Assembly (NCBI RefSeq): GCF_023805295.1
Contig: NZ_JAMSHT010000001.1
Coordinates: 2,181,001-2,245,000, forward strand
Length of the DNA stretch: 64,000 nt
Reading direction: 5' to 3'
From: Sphingomicrobium sediminis
GTDB taxonomy: Bacteria; Pseudomonadota; Alphaproteobacteria; Sphingomonadales; Sphingomonadaceae
Shown piece after piece: positions 14,557 to 22,837 of this stretch; position 1 is the first letter of the stretch, and every line of letters starts with the position of its first letter. The notes beneath the pieces are model-generated. The model saw only the letters and a program-made list of their open reading frames with translations, was not told the origin of the DNA and searched no databases. A program made the position numbers and the translations under genes.

Positions 14557-17271
14557 ATGAGTCTCCTGCCGCCACTTCCCGCCCTGCATGCGACCCATGC
14601 GGGTATCTGGGTCGCCGACCCGGAGGGGCAGGTGCGTTCGGTCGGGCGAGGCGAAGCGATGAAGCTGGCGGCGGAGACGCCGCACCTCATCCTCAACGCG
14701 CCGTTGGTGGGCGGACGGTTGGGGACCGGCGAACTGTCGGGGCTCGATTTGTTGGAGCTGTTCGCCTTCATCCATCCGGCGCGCTTTGCCGTGCCGACGG
14801 TGAAGGGGATGGCGCGCGCGGTCGGGATCGATCTGCCTGCTGATGACGAAGCGGCGGTGCTGGCATTGAAGGCGATTGCCGAGGCTTTGGTGGCGCGCAC
14901 CAAGGAGCCGGACTGGGCGGAGCGGGAGGGGGCGTGGACGGTCAACCTTGCATTGTCGCGCAATGGGTGGACCTGGTCACCGATCCTGACGGCCCAACTG
15001 CAGACGCCGGGCGAGATGGAGCGCAGCCTGTTCACGCGCCTGCCCGAATGGGACGAGCATGCCGAGGCAAGCCAGCCGCGCACTGTGCGCGTCGATGAAG
15101 TTGAGAGCCTGCAGCGGCTCGATCGCTTTCTCGGGACAGGTGCGGAGGCGCGCGAGGGCCAGCGAAAGATGGCGGCGGAGATCGCGCCGGTCTTCGATCC
15201 GCGGCCGCGCGCCGGGCAGCCCAATGTGCTGCTCGCCAATGCGGGGACGGGGATCGGCAAGACATTGGCCTATCTCGCCCCCGCGACGGTCTGGGCGGAG
15301 AAATCGGGCGGGACGGTCTGGGTGTCGACCTACACCAAGGCATTGCAGCGGCAGCTCGATGCCGAAGGGCCGCGGATCGAGCCGGACCCCGCCGCGCGGA
15401 AACAGCGGATCGTCGTGCGCAAGGGGCGCGAAAATTATCTCTGCCTGCTCAATCTCGAAGATGCGATGCAGGGCGGCTTTTCGGGCCGTGCGGCGGTGTT
15501 GGCGCAGCTGGTGGCGCGCTGGGCGGCCTATTCGAAGGATGGCGACATGGTCGGCGGCGACATGCCCGGCTGGTTGCCGAGCCTGTTCAGGCGCGCCGGC
15601 GCGACCGCGCTCACCGACCGACGCGGCGAGTGCGTCTATGCGGGCTGCGCGCATTATCGCAAATGCTTCATCGAACGCGCCGAGAAAGCGGGGCGCGAGG
15701 CCGACCTTGTCATCGCCAACCATGCGTTGGTCCTGATCGGCGCGGCGCGGGGGCGGCCCGATGCGCCGAGCCGGATCGTGTTCGACGAAGGGCATCACCT
15801 CTTCGATGCGGCGGATTCGACCTTTTCGGCGGCGCTGACGGGGCGCGAGGCGATCGATCTCAGGCGCTGGGTCATCGGCCCCGAAGGCAAGCATCGCGGG
15901 CGGCGACGGGGGCTGGCGGCAAGGCTGATGGACCTTGCCAGCTATGACGAGGAAGGCAGCCAGGCGATCGCCGATATTGTCGAGGCAGCGGGCAAATTGA
16001 ACAGCGAAGGCTGGCTGGCGCGGATCGGCGAGGGCGACCCTTGGGGACCGTTCGAGAAGCTGTTCGCGGCGGTGCGCGACATGACCTATGCGCGGGCGAA
16101 GGCGCAGGATGCGGGCTATGGGCTCGAGACCGAGATGGTCGAGCCTGACGGGCCCCTGGTCGAGGCGGCAAGTGCGGCGTTGGAGGCGTTGGAAGCGCTC
16201 GCCAAGCCGATGGCCAAGTTGTCGCAGCGGCTGGAAGCGGTGCTCGAGGATGCGCCCGACTGGCTCGACAGCCCGGCACGTGCGCGGGTCGAAGGGGCGA
16301 TCAATTCGCTCGGCTGGCGGCGCGACGAGATTAGCGGCTGGATGGCGATGCTGGGGCGCGTCGGCGGGCCGGCCGATCCCGATTTCGTCGACTGGCTGGC
16401 AATCTACCGCGTCGAGGGGCGCGAATATGATCTTGGCCTGCATCGCCATTGGCTTGATCCGACGCGGCCGTTGGCCAAGGCCGTGATCGAGCCGTCGCAT
16501 AGCGTGGTCGTGACCTCGGCGACGCTGAAAGGCGCGGAGGATTGGGACGAGGCGGACCAACGCACCGGCGCCGTCCATCTCGACGCACCCGTCCGCCATT
16601 TCGAGGCGAAGAGCCCGTTCGATTATGCGGGCCAGACGCAGGTGCTGGTGGTCAATGATCTTGGCCGCGACAATATTCCGGCGCTGGCGGGCGCCTATGC
16701 GCGGCTGATCGAGGCGGCGGGCGGCGGGACGCTGGGGCTGTTCACTGCGATCAAGCGGCTGCGAGCGGTGCATGCGCGGATTGCCGACCGGCTGGCGCGC
16801 GCGGGACTGCCGCTCCATGCCCAGCATGTCGATCCGATCGATACCGGCACGCTGATCGACATGTTCCGCGACGATCCCAAGGCGAGCCTGCTCGGCACCG
16901 ATGCGCTGCGCGACGGGGTCGATGTACCTGGGGATTCGCTGCGGTTGGTGGTGATGGAGCGCGTGCCATGGCCGCGTCCGACGGTACTGCATGGCGCACG
17001 GCGGCTGGCGGGTGGCGGCAGCGGCTATGACGACAAGGTCGTGCGCGCCAAGCTGGCCCAAGCCTACGGCCGACTTGTGCGGCGCGAGGGTGATGGCGGC
17101 TTCTTCGTGCTGCTCTCGGCGGCCAGCCCGTCGCGGCTGATGACCGCTTTTCCCGAAGGCGTGTCGGTCGACCGCGTGCCGCTAGAGGAAGCCGTGGCGC
17201 GGATTGCCGACCGCACCGCGTTTCGGGTAGCCTCGGAACGTAGCAAGGAAGGAGTGGGGGACGATGCCTGA
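14557..17271 (+). CDS. DinG/XPD-like Fe-S DNA helicase
   Basis: A 904-residue superfamily 2 helicase. Residues 1-110 are an N-terminal extension often seen in alphaproteobacterial DinG-like proteins (it recalls a degenerate exonuclease-type fold). The Walker A motif is NAGTGIGKTLAYL (about 230). Cys296, Cys359, Cys364 and Cys370 are spaced as the four ligands of the XPD-type [4Fe-4S] cluster (in NYLCLLN and ECVYAGCAHYRKC). A DEGH box (FDEGHHLF, about 410) follows. C-terminal motifs include VVTSATLKG, LGLFTAIKRLRAVH and AYGRLVRREGDGG. Such enzymes unwind 5'-tailed DNA, R-loops or G4 structures in repair. The gene overlaps the SixA-type phosphatase gene by 8 bases. Confidence 0.92.
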   Translation: MSLLPPLPALHATHAGIWVADPEGQVRSVGRGEAMKLAAETPHLILNAPLVGGRLGTGELSGLDLLELFAFIHPARFAVPTVKGMARAVGIDLPADDEAAVLALKAIAEALVARTKEPDWAEREGAWTVNLALSRNGWTWSPILTAQLQTPGEMERSLFTRLPEWDEHAEASQPRTVRVDEVESLQRLDRFLGTGAEAREGQRKMAAEIAPVFDPRPRAGQPNVLLANAGTGIGKTLAYLAPATVWAEKSGGTVWVSTYTKALQRQLDAEGPRIEPDPAARKQRIVVRKGRENYLCLLNLEDAMQGGFSGRAAVLAQLVARWAAYSKDGDMVGGDMPGWLPSLFRRAGATALTDRRGECVYAGCAHYRKCFIERAEKAGREADLVIANHALVLIGAARGRPDAPSRIVFDEGHHLFDAADSTFSAALTGREAIDLRRWVIGPEGKHRGRRRGLAARLMDLASYDEEGSQAIADIVEAAGKLNSEGWLARIGEGDPWGPFEKLFAAVRDMTYARAKAQDAGYGLETEMVEPDGPLVEAASAALEALEALAKPMAKLSQRLEAVLEDAPDWLDSPARARVEGAINSLGWRRDEISGWMAMLGRVGGPADPDFVDWLAIYRVEGREYDLGLHRHWLDPTRPLAKAVIEPSHSVVVTSATLKGAEDWDEADQRTGAVHLDAPVRHFEAKSPFDYAGQTQVLVVNDLGRDNIPALAGAYARLIEAAGGGTLGLFTAIKRLRAVHARIADRLARAGLPLHAQHVDPIDTGTLIDMFRDDPKASLLGTDALRDGVDVPGDSLRLVVMERVPWPRPTVLHGARRLAGGGSGYDDKVVRAKLAQAYGRLVRREGDGGFFVLLSAASPSRLMTAFPEGVSVDRVPLEEAVARIADRTAFRVASERSKEGVGDDA

Positions 17272-17764
17272 GCTCTATCTGTTGCGTCATGCAAAGTCCG
17301 ATTGGGGGGATCATCGCCTCGCCGATATCGACCGGCCTTTGTCGCCGCGCGGGGTGAAGGCGGCAGCGCAAATGGGTGCCTTTCTCCAGGATATCGCGCC
17401 GCCCGACCTCATCTGGGCCAGCAATGCGGTGCGCGTGCAGCAGACGGTGTCGGGCCTGCGCAAGGCGTTTCCCGAACTGCCCGCGCCAGTCACCGTGCCT
17501 TCGATCTATGGCGCGAGTTATGCCGGGCTGCTCGACCTCGTGCGCCAGGCGCGGTGCGACCGGCTCATGCTGGTGGGACATAATCCCGGCATGGAGGAAT
17601 TGGCGACGCGGCTTACGCGCGGCAGCAACGGGCCGGGACGATCGGTGATGGTGCGCAAATATCCGACTGCGGCGCTGGCCGAGATCCTGTTCGATTGCCA
17701 GTGGAGCGAGCTCGATACGGGAATGGCGGAGCTGAAGCGCTTCACGCGCCCCAAGGACCTCTAG
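17264..17764 (+). CDS. SixA-type histidine phosphatase
   Basis: A 166-residue branch-1 histidine phosphatase. The catalytic RHG-type motif is LLRHAKSDW (Arg8, His9), and the second conserved His lies in MLVGHNPGMEEL. The short length and the RHAKSD variant place it in the SixA group, which removes phosphate from phosphohistidine on signalling or phosphotransferase proteins. Its start lies within the last codons of the helicase gene (8-base overlap), so the two are probably coupled. It is convergent with the MerR-type gene and shares its last bases with that gene's stop. The partner protein is not evident. Confidence 0.88.
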   Translation: MPELYLLRHAKSDWGDHRLADIDRPLSPRGVKAAAQMGAFLQDIAPPDLIWASNAVRVQQTVSGLRKAFPELPAPVTVPSIYGASYAGLLDLVRQARCDRLMLVGHNPGMEELATRLTRGSNGPGRSVMVRKYPTAALAEILFDCQWSELDTGMAELKRFTRPKDL

Positions 17765-18075
17765 GCGTCGAGCGCGCGCGCGATGCGGGTGCGGATCGCC
17801 TTCAATGCCGAGAGATCGTCGAGGACCGGCTCGCCACCGCCCTCGCGCAGCGCCTTTTGCGCGCCCTTCACCGTATAGCCTTCGCGGTTGAGCAGCTGGT
17901 CGATGCGGCGAACGATCTCGACGTCCGACGCGCGATAGTAACGACGGTTACCGGCCCGCTTGAGCGGCTTCAATTGCGGAAACTTGGTTTCCCAGTAGCG
18001 CAGGATGTGCTGGGCGATGCCCAGCTCTTCGGACAATTCACCGATCGTGCGAAAGGCGTCGGGGTCCTTGTCCAA
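17761..18075 (-). CDS. MerR-family transcriptional regulator (TTG start)
   Basis: A 104-residue regulator with a winged helix-turn-helix (FRTIGELSEELGIAQHILRY, then WETKFPQLKPLKRAGNRRYY) and a short coiled C-terminus. There is no metal- or drug-binding extension. The reading frame stays open upstream through the ihfA gene, but those residues look random. The family pattern starts at DKDPDAFRTIGEL, so the TTG at 18075, preceded by GGCGAGACG, is the likely start. It lies eight bases after the ihfA stop. A MerR-type gene next to ihfA is a conserved alphaproteobacterial arrangement. Its targets are not known from sequence. Confidence 0.85.
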   Translation of the reverse strand: MDKDPDAFRTIGELSEELGIAQHILRYWETKFPQLKPLKRAGNRRYYRASDVEIVRRIDQLLNREGYTVKGAQKALREGGGEPVLDDLSALKAIRTRIARALDA

Positions 18076-18083
18076 CGTCTCGC

Positions 18084-18416
18084 CTAGCCGGCGATCTTGT
18101 CGCGCATGATCTGGCTGGCGCGGAAGGTCATCACGCGGCGCGGCGCGATCGGCACTTCGACCCCGGTCTTGGGGTTGCGACCGATACGCTCGCCCTTGTC
18201 GCGCAGCACGAAGCTGCCGAAGCCCGAAATCTTGACGTTTTGGCCGTCCGAGAGCGAATTGCACATGTGATAGAGGACGCGCTCGACCAGCGAGGCCGAC
18301 TCCGCGCGGCTCAGGCCGAGCTTCAGATGAACGACGTCGGCGAGATCCGCGCGCGTCAGCGTCCCGGTCTCGTCCTCACTCATGCTCGCAGCGCGTGCAA
18401 CACCCAAATCGGCCAT
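18084..18416 (-). CDS. ihfA: Integration host factor subunit alpha
   Basis: A 110-residue HU/IHF-fold DNA-bending protein. The family core runs from [20 protein letters not shown] through [20 protein letters not shown] to [20 protein letters not shown]. The FGSF and GRNPKTG segments mark the dimer core and the DNA-inserting arm with its proline. As a heterodimer with IhfB it bends DNA sharply at specific sites. An ATG at 18416 follows a strong GGAGAAGG site. A second Met 11 residues in would give the usual length of about 99, so the N-terminal 11 residues may be an extension. It sits downstream of fabH in the plsX-fabH-ihfA-merR order. Confidence 0.93.
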   Translation of the reverse strand: MADLGVARAASMSEDETGTLTRADLADVVHLKLGLSRAESASLVERVLYHMCNSLSDGQNVKISGFGSFVLRDKGERIGRNPKTGVEVPIAPRRVMTFRASQIMRDKIAG

Positions 18417-18528
18417 TTCCTTCTCCCGCCCCTCTAGCGACCTTTAAGGAGATTAGGTCGCGGACTCAAAAACTTAGGTCAGCCCGGAGGACCGACTCGC
18501 GGTAACCTTGCGCAATTTACGTGCAAGT

Positions 18529-19488
18529 TCAATAGCGAAGCGCGGCTGCACCCCAAGTTAGGCCGCCGCCCATGGCTTCCATGACCACCATGTCGCCCTT
18601 TTTGATGCGTCCGTCGCGCACTGCGACATCGAAGGCGAGCGGGACCGAGGCAGCCGATGTGTTGGCATGCTGGTCCACCGTGACGATGACTTTGGCGGGA
18701 TCGAGGCTCAATTTCTTGGCGGTCGCATCGAGGATGCGCGCATTGGCCTGGTGCGGCACGACCCAGTCGATATCCTCGGCGGTGAGGCCGGCGGCTTCCA
18801 TCGTCTCGTTCAGGACCTCGGCCAGGTTGACGACGGCATGGCGGAAGACTTCGCGGCCGCGCATGCGGACATGGCCGACCGTTTGCGTGGTCGAGGGGCC
18901 GCCATCGACATAGAGAAGTTCGTTATGCTGGCCCGCGGCATGGAGGCGCGTGGCGAGGATGCCGCTATCGCCGTCCTGCGCTTCCAGCACGAGCGCGCCG
19001 GCGCCGTCGCCGAACAGGACGCAGGTGGCCCGATCGTCCCAGTCGAGAATGCGGCTGAACGTTTCCGCGCCGATCACCAATGCGCGCTTGGCATTGCCGC
19101 CACGCAGCATCGAATCGGCGACCGTCAGCGCATAGAGGAAACCGGTGCACACGGCGGCAACGTCGAAGGCGATGCAGTCTTCGATGCCGAGATTGGCCTG
19201 CACGCGCGTTGCGGTTGCCGGAAAGGTCTGGTCGGGCGTTGCCGTGGCGAGCACGATGAGGTCGATATCGCTGGCCGCGATGCCGGCCGTCTCGAGCGCC
19301 TTTTTCGCCGCGTCGGTGGCGAGGCTCGAGGTCGTCTCAGTCTCGTCGGCGATATAGCGCTGGCGGATGCCGGTGCGCTCGACGATCCATTCGTCCGACG
19401 TGTCGACGCGCTTGGCCAGCTCGTCATTGCTGACGCAATTCTTTGGGAGGGCGCTCCCGGAACCCAGGATCACGCTTTTCGATGTCAC
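18529..19488 (-). CDS. fabH: Beta-ketoacyl-ACP synthase III
   Basis: A 319-residue condensing enzyme that starts fatty-acid synthesis by joining acetyl-CoA to malonyl-ACP. The catalytic triad is complete: Cys114 in [11 protein letters not shown], His246 in PHQANARI, and Asn276 in [10 protein letters not shown]. The N-terminal thiolase-fold half contains [14 protein letters not shown], the usual FabH signature. The start overlaps the plsX stop by four bases, so both products are made together. This links phospholipid acyl supply (PlsX) and chain initiation (FabH). Length is normal. Confidence 0.97.
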   Translation of the reverse strand: MTSKSVILGSGSALPKNCVSNDELAKRVDTSDEWIVERTGIRQRYIADETETTSSLATDAAKKALETAGIAASDIDLIVLATATPDQTFPATATRVQANLGIEDCIAFDVAAVCTGFLYALTVADSMLRGGNAKRALVIGAETFSRILDWDDRATCVLFGDGAGALVLEAQDGDSGILATRLHAAGQHNELLYVDGGPSTTQTVGHVRMRGREVFRHAVVNLAEVLNETMEAAGLTAEDIDWVVPHQANARILDATAKKLSLDPAKVIVTVDQHANTSAASVPLAFDVAVRDGRIKKGDMVVMEAMGGGLTWGAAALRY

Positions 19489-20537
19489 TTGGCGGCCTCT
19501 GGCATATTGCCTTGGTGGCTTCGGAAATTGTCGAGATCGTCGCGGATCTTGGCGGTTATGTCATTGCGGACCATCGAGCCGGCGACCGAGATGGCGTTGG
19601 CGACGCCCTTAGCGCTGGCGCTGCCGTGGCTTTTCACGACGATGCCGTTCAAACCAAGGAAGACCGCGCCATTATGGTTGTTGGGGTCGAGATGGACCTT
19701 GAGCAGGCGCATGGCGGGCTTCGAGATGAGGAAGCCGATGCGGCTCCGGAGGCTCGACTTGAAGGCGCCGCGCAGCAGGTCGGTGACGAACCGGGCCGTG
19801 CCCTCGGCGGTTTTCAAAGCGATATTGCCGGAGAAGCCGTCGGTGACGACGACATCGACATTGCCGCGCGCGAGCTGGTCGCCTTCGGTGAACCCGGCGA
19901 AATTGAGGGGGAGGTAGTCGGCATCGCGGAGCATCTGCGCCGCATCCTTCAATTCCTCGGTGCCCTTGAGCTCTTCGGTGCCGATGTTGAGCAGTTTCAC
20001 GCAGGGCTTTTCATTGCCCATGACGGTGCGCGCATAGGCCGAGCCCATGACCGCGAACTGGACGAGATTGTTGGCATCGCACTCGGTATTGGCACCGAGG
20101 TCGAGCATTACGAGATCGTCATCCTTCAATGTCGGGAGCAAGGCTGCAAGCGCCGGACGGTCGATGCCTTCCATGGTGCGCAGCGCAAGCTTGGAGATGG
20201 CCATCATCGCGCCGGTATTGCCGCCCGAGACGGCGGCATGCGCATCGCCTTCCTTCACGGCGGCGACGGCTTCGCCCATCGACGTGCCCTTGGCCTTGCG
20301 GATCGCCTGGCTGGGCTTGGCATCACCTTCGATGACGCCTTCGCAGTGATGGATCGTGGAGACGCGATTCAGCTTTTCGTACCGCTTCAATTCGGCGGCG
20401 ATACGATCTTCGTCTCCGTAGAGATCGAACCTTAAGTCCTTGTCGCGGCGGCGGGCGAGGGCGGCACCTTCGACCATGACCGATGGGCCGATATCTCCGC
20501 CCATCGCATCAATTGCGATCCTCGGTTTTGCCGCCAC
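19485..20537 (-). CDS. plsX: Phosphate acyltransferase PlsX
   Basis: A 350-residue peripheral membrane enzyme that makes acyl-phosphate from acyl-ACP for the PlsY step of phospholipid synthesis. Hallmarks are the start [20 protein letters not shown], the mid-segments [16 protein letters not shown] and [18 protein letters not shown], and [17 protein letters not shown]. Length and ending are normal. It lies between rpmF (22 bases upstream) and fabH (4-base overlap), the standard gene order. Transcription probably begins upstream of rpmF. Confidence 0.97.
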   Translation of the reverse strand: MAAKPRIAIDAMGGDIGPSVMVEGAALARRRDKDLRFDLYGDEDRIAAELKRYEKLNRVSTIHHCEGVIEGDAKPSQAIRKAKGTSMGEAVAAVKEGDAHAAVSGGNTGAMMAISKLALRTMEGIDRPALAALLPTLKDDDLVMLDLGANTECDANNLVQFAVMGSAYARTVMGNEKPCVKLLNIGTEELKGTEELKDAAQMLRDADYLPLNFAGFTEGDQLARGNVDVVVTDGFSGNIALKTAEGTARFVTDLLRGAFKSSLRSRIGFLISKPAMRLLKVHLDPNNHNGAVFLGLNGIVVKSHGSASAKGVANAISVAGSMVRNDITAKIRDDLDNFRSHQGNMPEAAK

Positions 20538-20559
20538 CCTGCCGCGTGCCTGCTAGGAC

Positions 20560-20739
20560 CTAGTCTTCGGGCGCGATGATTTCGCGGCCATTATAGTGGC
20601 CACAGGCGTCGCACATATGGTGCGGGCGCTTGAGTTCGCCGCAGTTCGGGCACTCCTGGAACGCACTCGGCTTGAGCGCGTGGTGGCTGCGACGCATACC
20701 CTGCTTGGAGGGCGTGGTTTTTCTCTTAGGGACGGCCAT
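20560..20739 (-). CDS. rpmF: 50S ribosomal protein L32
   Basis: A 59-residue ribosomal protein, read directly on the minus strand. It begins [20 protein letters not shown], the classic L32 start, and carries a zinc ribbon of the type with CPNC and CDAC pairs. It ends GREIIAPED. The upstream GAAGGTG is a suitable ribosome-binding site. It is the first gene of the rpmF-plsX-fabH-ihfA-merR run. A 126-base gap separates it from the metallo-hydrolase gene upstream and should contain the operon promoter. Confidence 0.97.
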   Translation of the reverse strand: MAVPKRKTTPSKQGMRRSHHALKPSAFQECPNCGELKRPHHMCDACGHYNGREIIAPED

Positions 20740-20865
20740 GACGGCACCTTCATCTAACAGTCAAAAAAAATGAGCGACTCATCCGCGCCCCAATCATGCG
20801 GACGCAGGGACGGTCGCTGGCTGGGGCGTCCTATAACGGATATCGGGCGTGATGCAAGCATATCG

Positions 20866-21537
20866 CTACCCCTTTTGCAGGGCTGCATCGCCAACGAAGG
20901 GATTCGAGGCGCGTTCGGCCCCGAAAGTCGACATCGGACCGTGCCCGGGGACGAATCGGGTGTCATTCCCTAGCGGCCATAGCTTGGTCGTGATCGCGTC
21001 GAGCAGGTCCTGGTGATTCCCGCGCGGGAAATCGGTGCGCCCGATCGATCCCTTGAATAGGACGTCGCCGACCAGAGCGAGCTGCGATTCGGCATTGTAG
21101 AAGACGACATGGCCGGGCGTATGGCCGGGGCAATGGTGGACCGAGAAGGTGAGTTCGCCGACCGTCACTTCGTCGCCATCGACCAGCCAGCGATCGCTTT
21201 CGAAACTGGCACCCGGCACGCCATAGCGCGCGCCATCTTCCGGCAGGCGGTCGATCCAGAAGCGGTCATCCTCGTGCGGTCCCTCGATCGGCACGCCCAA
21301 TTCCTTGGCGAGCACGCCGGCCTGGCCGCAATGGTCGATATGGCCATGGGTGAGGATGATCTTCTCCAGCTGAGCGCCCGATTGGTCGAGCGCCGACTTC
21401 AGCCGGTCGAGATCGCCGCCCGGATCGCAGAAAGCCGCCTTGTTGGTCTTGGTACACCACAGAAGCGTGCAATTCTGCTGGAGCGGCGTCACCGGGATGA
21501 TGGCGGCCTTCATGGGCGGTTCGATGGGATCGGTCAT
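20866..21537 (-). CDS. Metallo-beta-lactamase-fold hydrolase, glyoxalase II-like
   Basis: A 223-residue metallo-hydrolase. The metal-binding motif THGHIDHCGQ gives His64, His66, Asp68 and His69. Further ligands are in HHCPGHTPGHVVF, LVGDVLFKGSIGRTDF and FVPGHGP. This set matches short glyoxalase II-like enzymes, which hydrolyse glutathione thioesters such as S-lactoylglutathione. The C-terminal substrate-binding domain of true GloB is missing, so it is one of the YcbL-type short forms. The start follows the dipeptidase gene order on the same strand, but an 11-base gap separates its start from the dipeptidase stop upstream. Confidence 0.86.
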   Translation of the reverse strand: MTDPIEPPMKAAIIPVTPLQQNCTLLWCTKTNKAAFCDPGGDLDRLKSALDQSGAQLEKIILTHGHIDHCGQAGVLAKELGVPIEGPHEDDRFWIDRLPEDGARYGVPGASFESDRWLVDGDEVTVGELTFSVHHCPGHTPGHVVFYNAESQLALVGDVLFKGSIGRTDFPRGNHQDLLDAITTKLWPLGNDTRFVPGHGPMSTFGAERASNPFVGDAALQKG

Positions 21538-21548
21538 GGCGGGCGGGC

Positions 21549-22835
21549 TTAGTCCTCAAGCGGCGCCATGTCGATGAGCGGATCGGTGCTACGCTTCATG
21601 TCGCGGCTGACCGCCTCGGCCTCGCGCATGACGCGCAGGACGTTGCCGCCGACCAGCTTGGCGAGATTTTCATCGCTCCAGCCGCGCGCGACGAGTTCGG
21701 CCAGCAAGTCGGGATAATCGTCGACCGAATCGAGGCCGGCGACGGTCATGCTGATGCCGTCGAGGTCGCCGCCAATGCCGACATGGTCGTAGCCGGCCAC
21801 CTTGGCGACATGCTCGATATGGTCGGCAACGTCGGAAATGGTGGCGGTGGGGGCGGGATTGGCCTCCATCCACGCATCTAGTGCGGCGCGGCCTTCCTCG
21901 CTCGGCTGACCGTCGACCATCGGATATTGCTCCATCAGTCGTTCGATCTCTGCGCTGCGACGCTCGCTCCATGCGCCGACATCGGCATTCACGAATTGGG
22001 GCACGAAGGTGACCATGACGACGCCGCCATTATCCTTGAGGCGCAGAAGCACATCGTCGGGCACGTTGCGGACATGGTCGGTGACGCCGCGCGCCGAAGA
22101 GTGGCTGAAGATGACCGGGGCCGAGGTAACGTCGAGCGTGTCGTGCATGGCATCGGGGGTCACGTGGCTCAGATCGACCAGCATGCCGACGCGGTTCATC
22201 TCGCGGATGACCTGCTTGCCGAAATCGGACAGCCCGCCATGGACGGGATCGTCGGTGGCGCTGTCGGCCCAGCCGGTCGTGCGGCTGTGAGTCAGGGTCA
22301 TGTAGATGGCACCGAGCCGCTTGAACTGGCGCAGTGCGGCGATGTTGCCGCCAATCTGGTGCCCGCCTTCGATGCCGGCCATCGAGGCGATACGGCCGCT
22401 GTCGAACACTTCCATTACCTCGTCGGCGTCATGGGCCCAACCGAAATCGCGCGGATAGGCCTCGACCAGGCGGTCGACGATATCGATCTGGTCGATGGTG
22501 GTGCGGATGGCCTCGTCGCCGGTCGTGTTGGCGGAGATGTAGACCGACCACATTTGCGCACCGACGCGGCCGGCATGCATGCCCTCGATATCGGTCATGT
22601 AGGGCGTGTCGGCCTCGAGATCGTCGATCGCCCGGTTGGCGCGAAAGCGCAGCGCGATGGGCAAATCGTTATGCCCGTCGATGAGCGGCGTTTCTGCCAG
22701 GATGCGCTCGATCCGCGCGGCGGCGTCGGGATCGATCCCGTCGGCAGCCATGGGGGGATGCGCCGCGGCGAGCGCGGCGGCGGTCGACTGAGGGGTCGAC
22801 GCGACCAGGGCCGCGGCGAGAGTGAGGTTCAACAA
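21549..22835 (-). CDS. Membrane dipeptidase, peptidase M19
   Basis: A 428-residue exported zinc dipeptidase with a short signal peptide (about 1-20). Metal-binding and active-site motifs include LIDGHNDLPIALR (HxD), GIEGGHQIGGN (bridging Glu), LVDLSHVTPDAMHDTLDV and VIFSHSSARGVTDHVRNV. This is the renal-dipeptidase-like M19 family, which cleaves dipeptides and sometimes beta-lactams. The C-terminal part (HVGIGGDLDGI, GWSDENLAKLVGGNVLRVM) is also typical. It starts two bases after the stop of the upstream S9 peptidase gene. This suggests the pair work together, with the S9 enzyme making small peptides and this enzyme finishing them in the periplasm. Confidence 0.93.
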   Translation of the reverse strand: MLNLTLAAALVASTPQSTAAALAAAHPPMAADGIDPDAAARIERILAETPLIDGHNDLPIALRFRANRAIDDLEADTPYMTDIEGMHAGRVGAQMWSVYISANTTGDEAIRTTIDQIDIVDRLVEAYPRDFGWAHDADEVMEVFDSGRIASMAGIEGGHQIGGNIAALRQFKRLGAIYMTLTHSRTTGWADSATDDPVHGGLSDFGKQVIREMNRVGMLVDLSHVTPDAMHDTLDVTSAPVIFSHSSARGVTDHVRNVPDDVLLRLKDNGGVVMVTFVPQFVNADVGAWSERRSAEIERLMEQYPMVDGQPSEEGRAALDAWMEANPAPTATISDVADHIEHVAKVAGYDHVGIGGDLDGISMTVAGLDSVDDYPDLLAELVARGWSDENLAKLVGGNVLRVMREAEAVSRDMKRSTDPLIDMAPLED

Positions 22836-22837
22836 AT

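Noticed and set aside
14977..17061. A 694-codon antisense frame across the DinG-like gene
   Set aside because: The helicase frame has full motifs on the other strand. The antisense product is Arg/Ala/Pro-rich with no family features.
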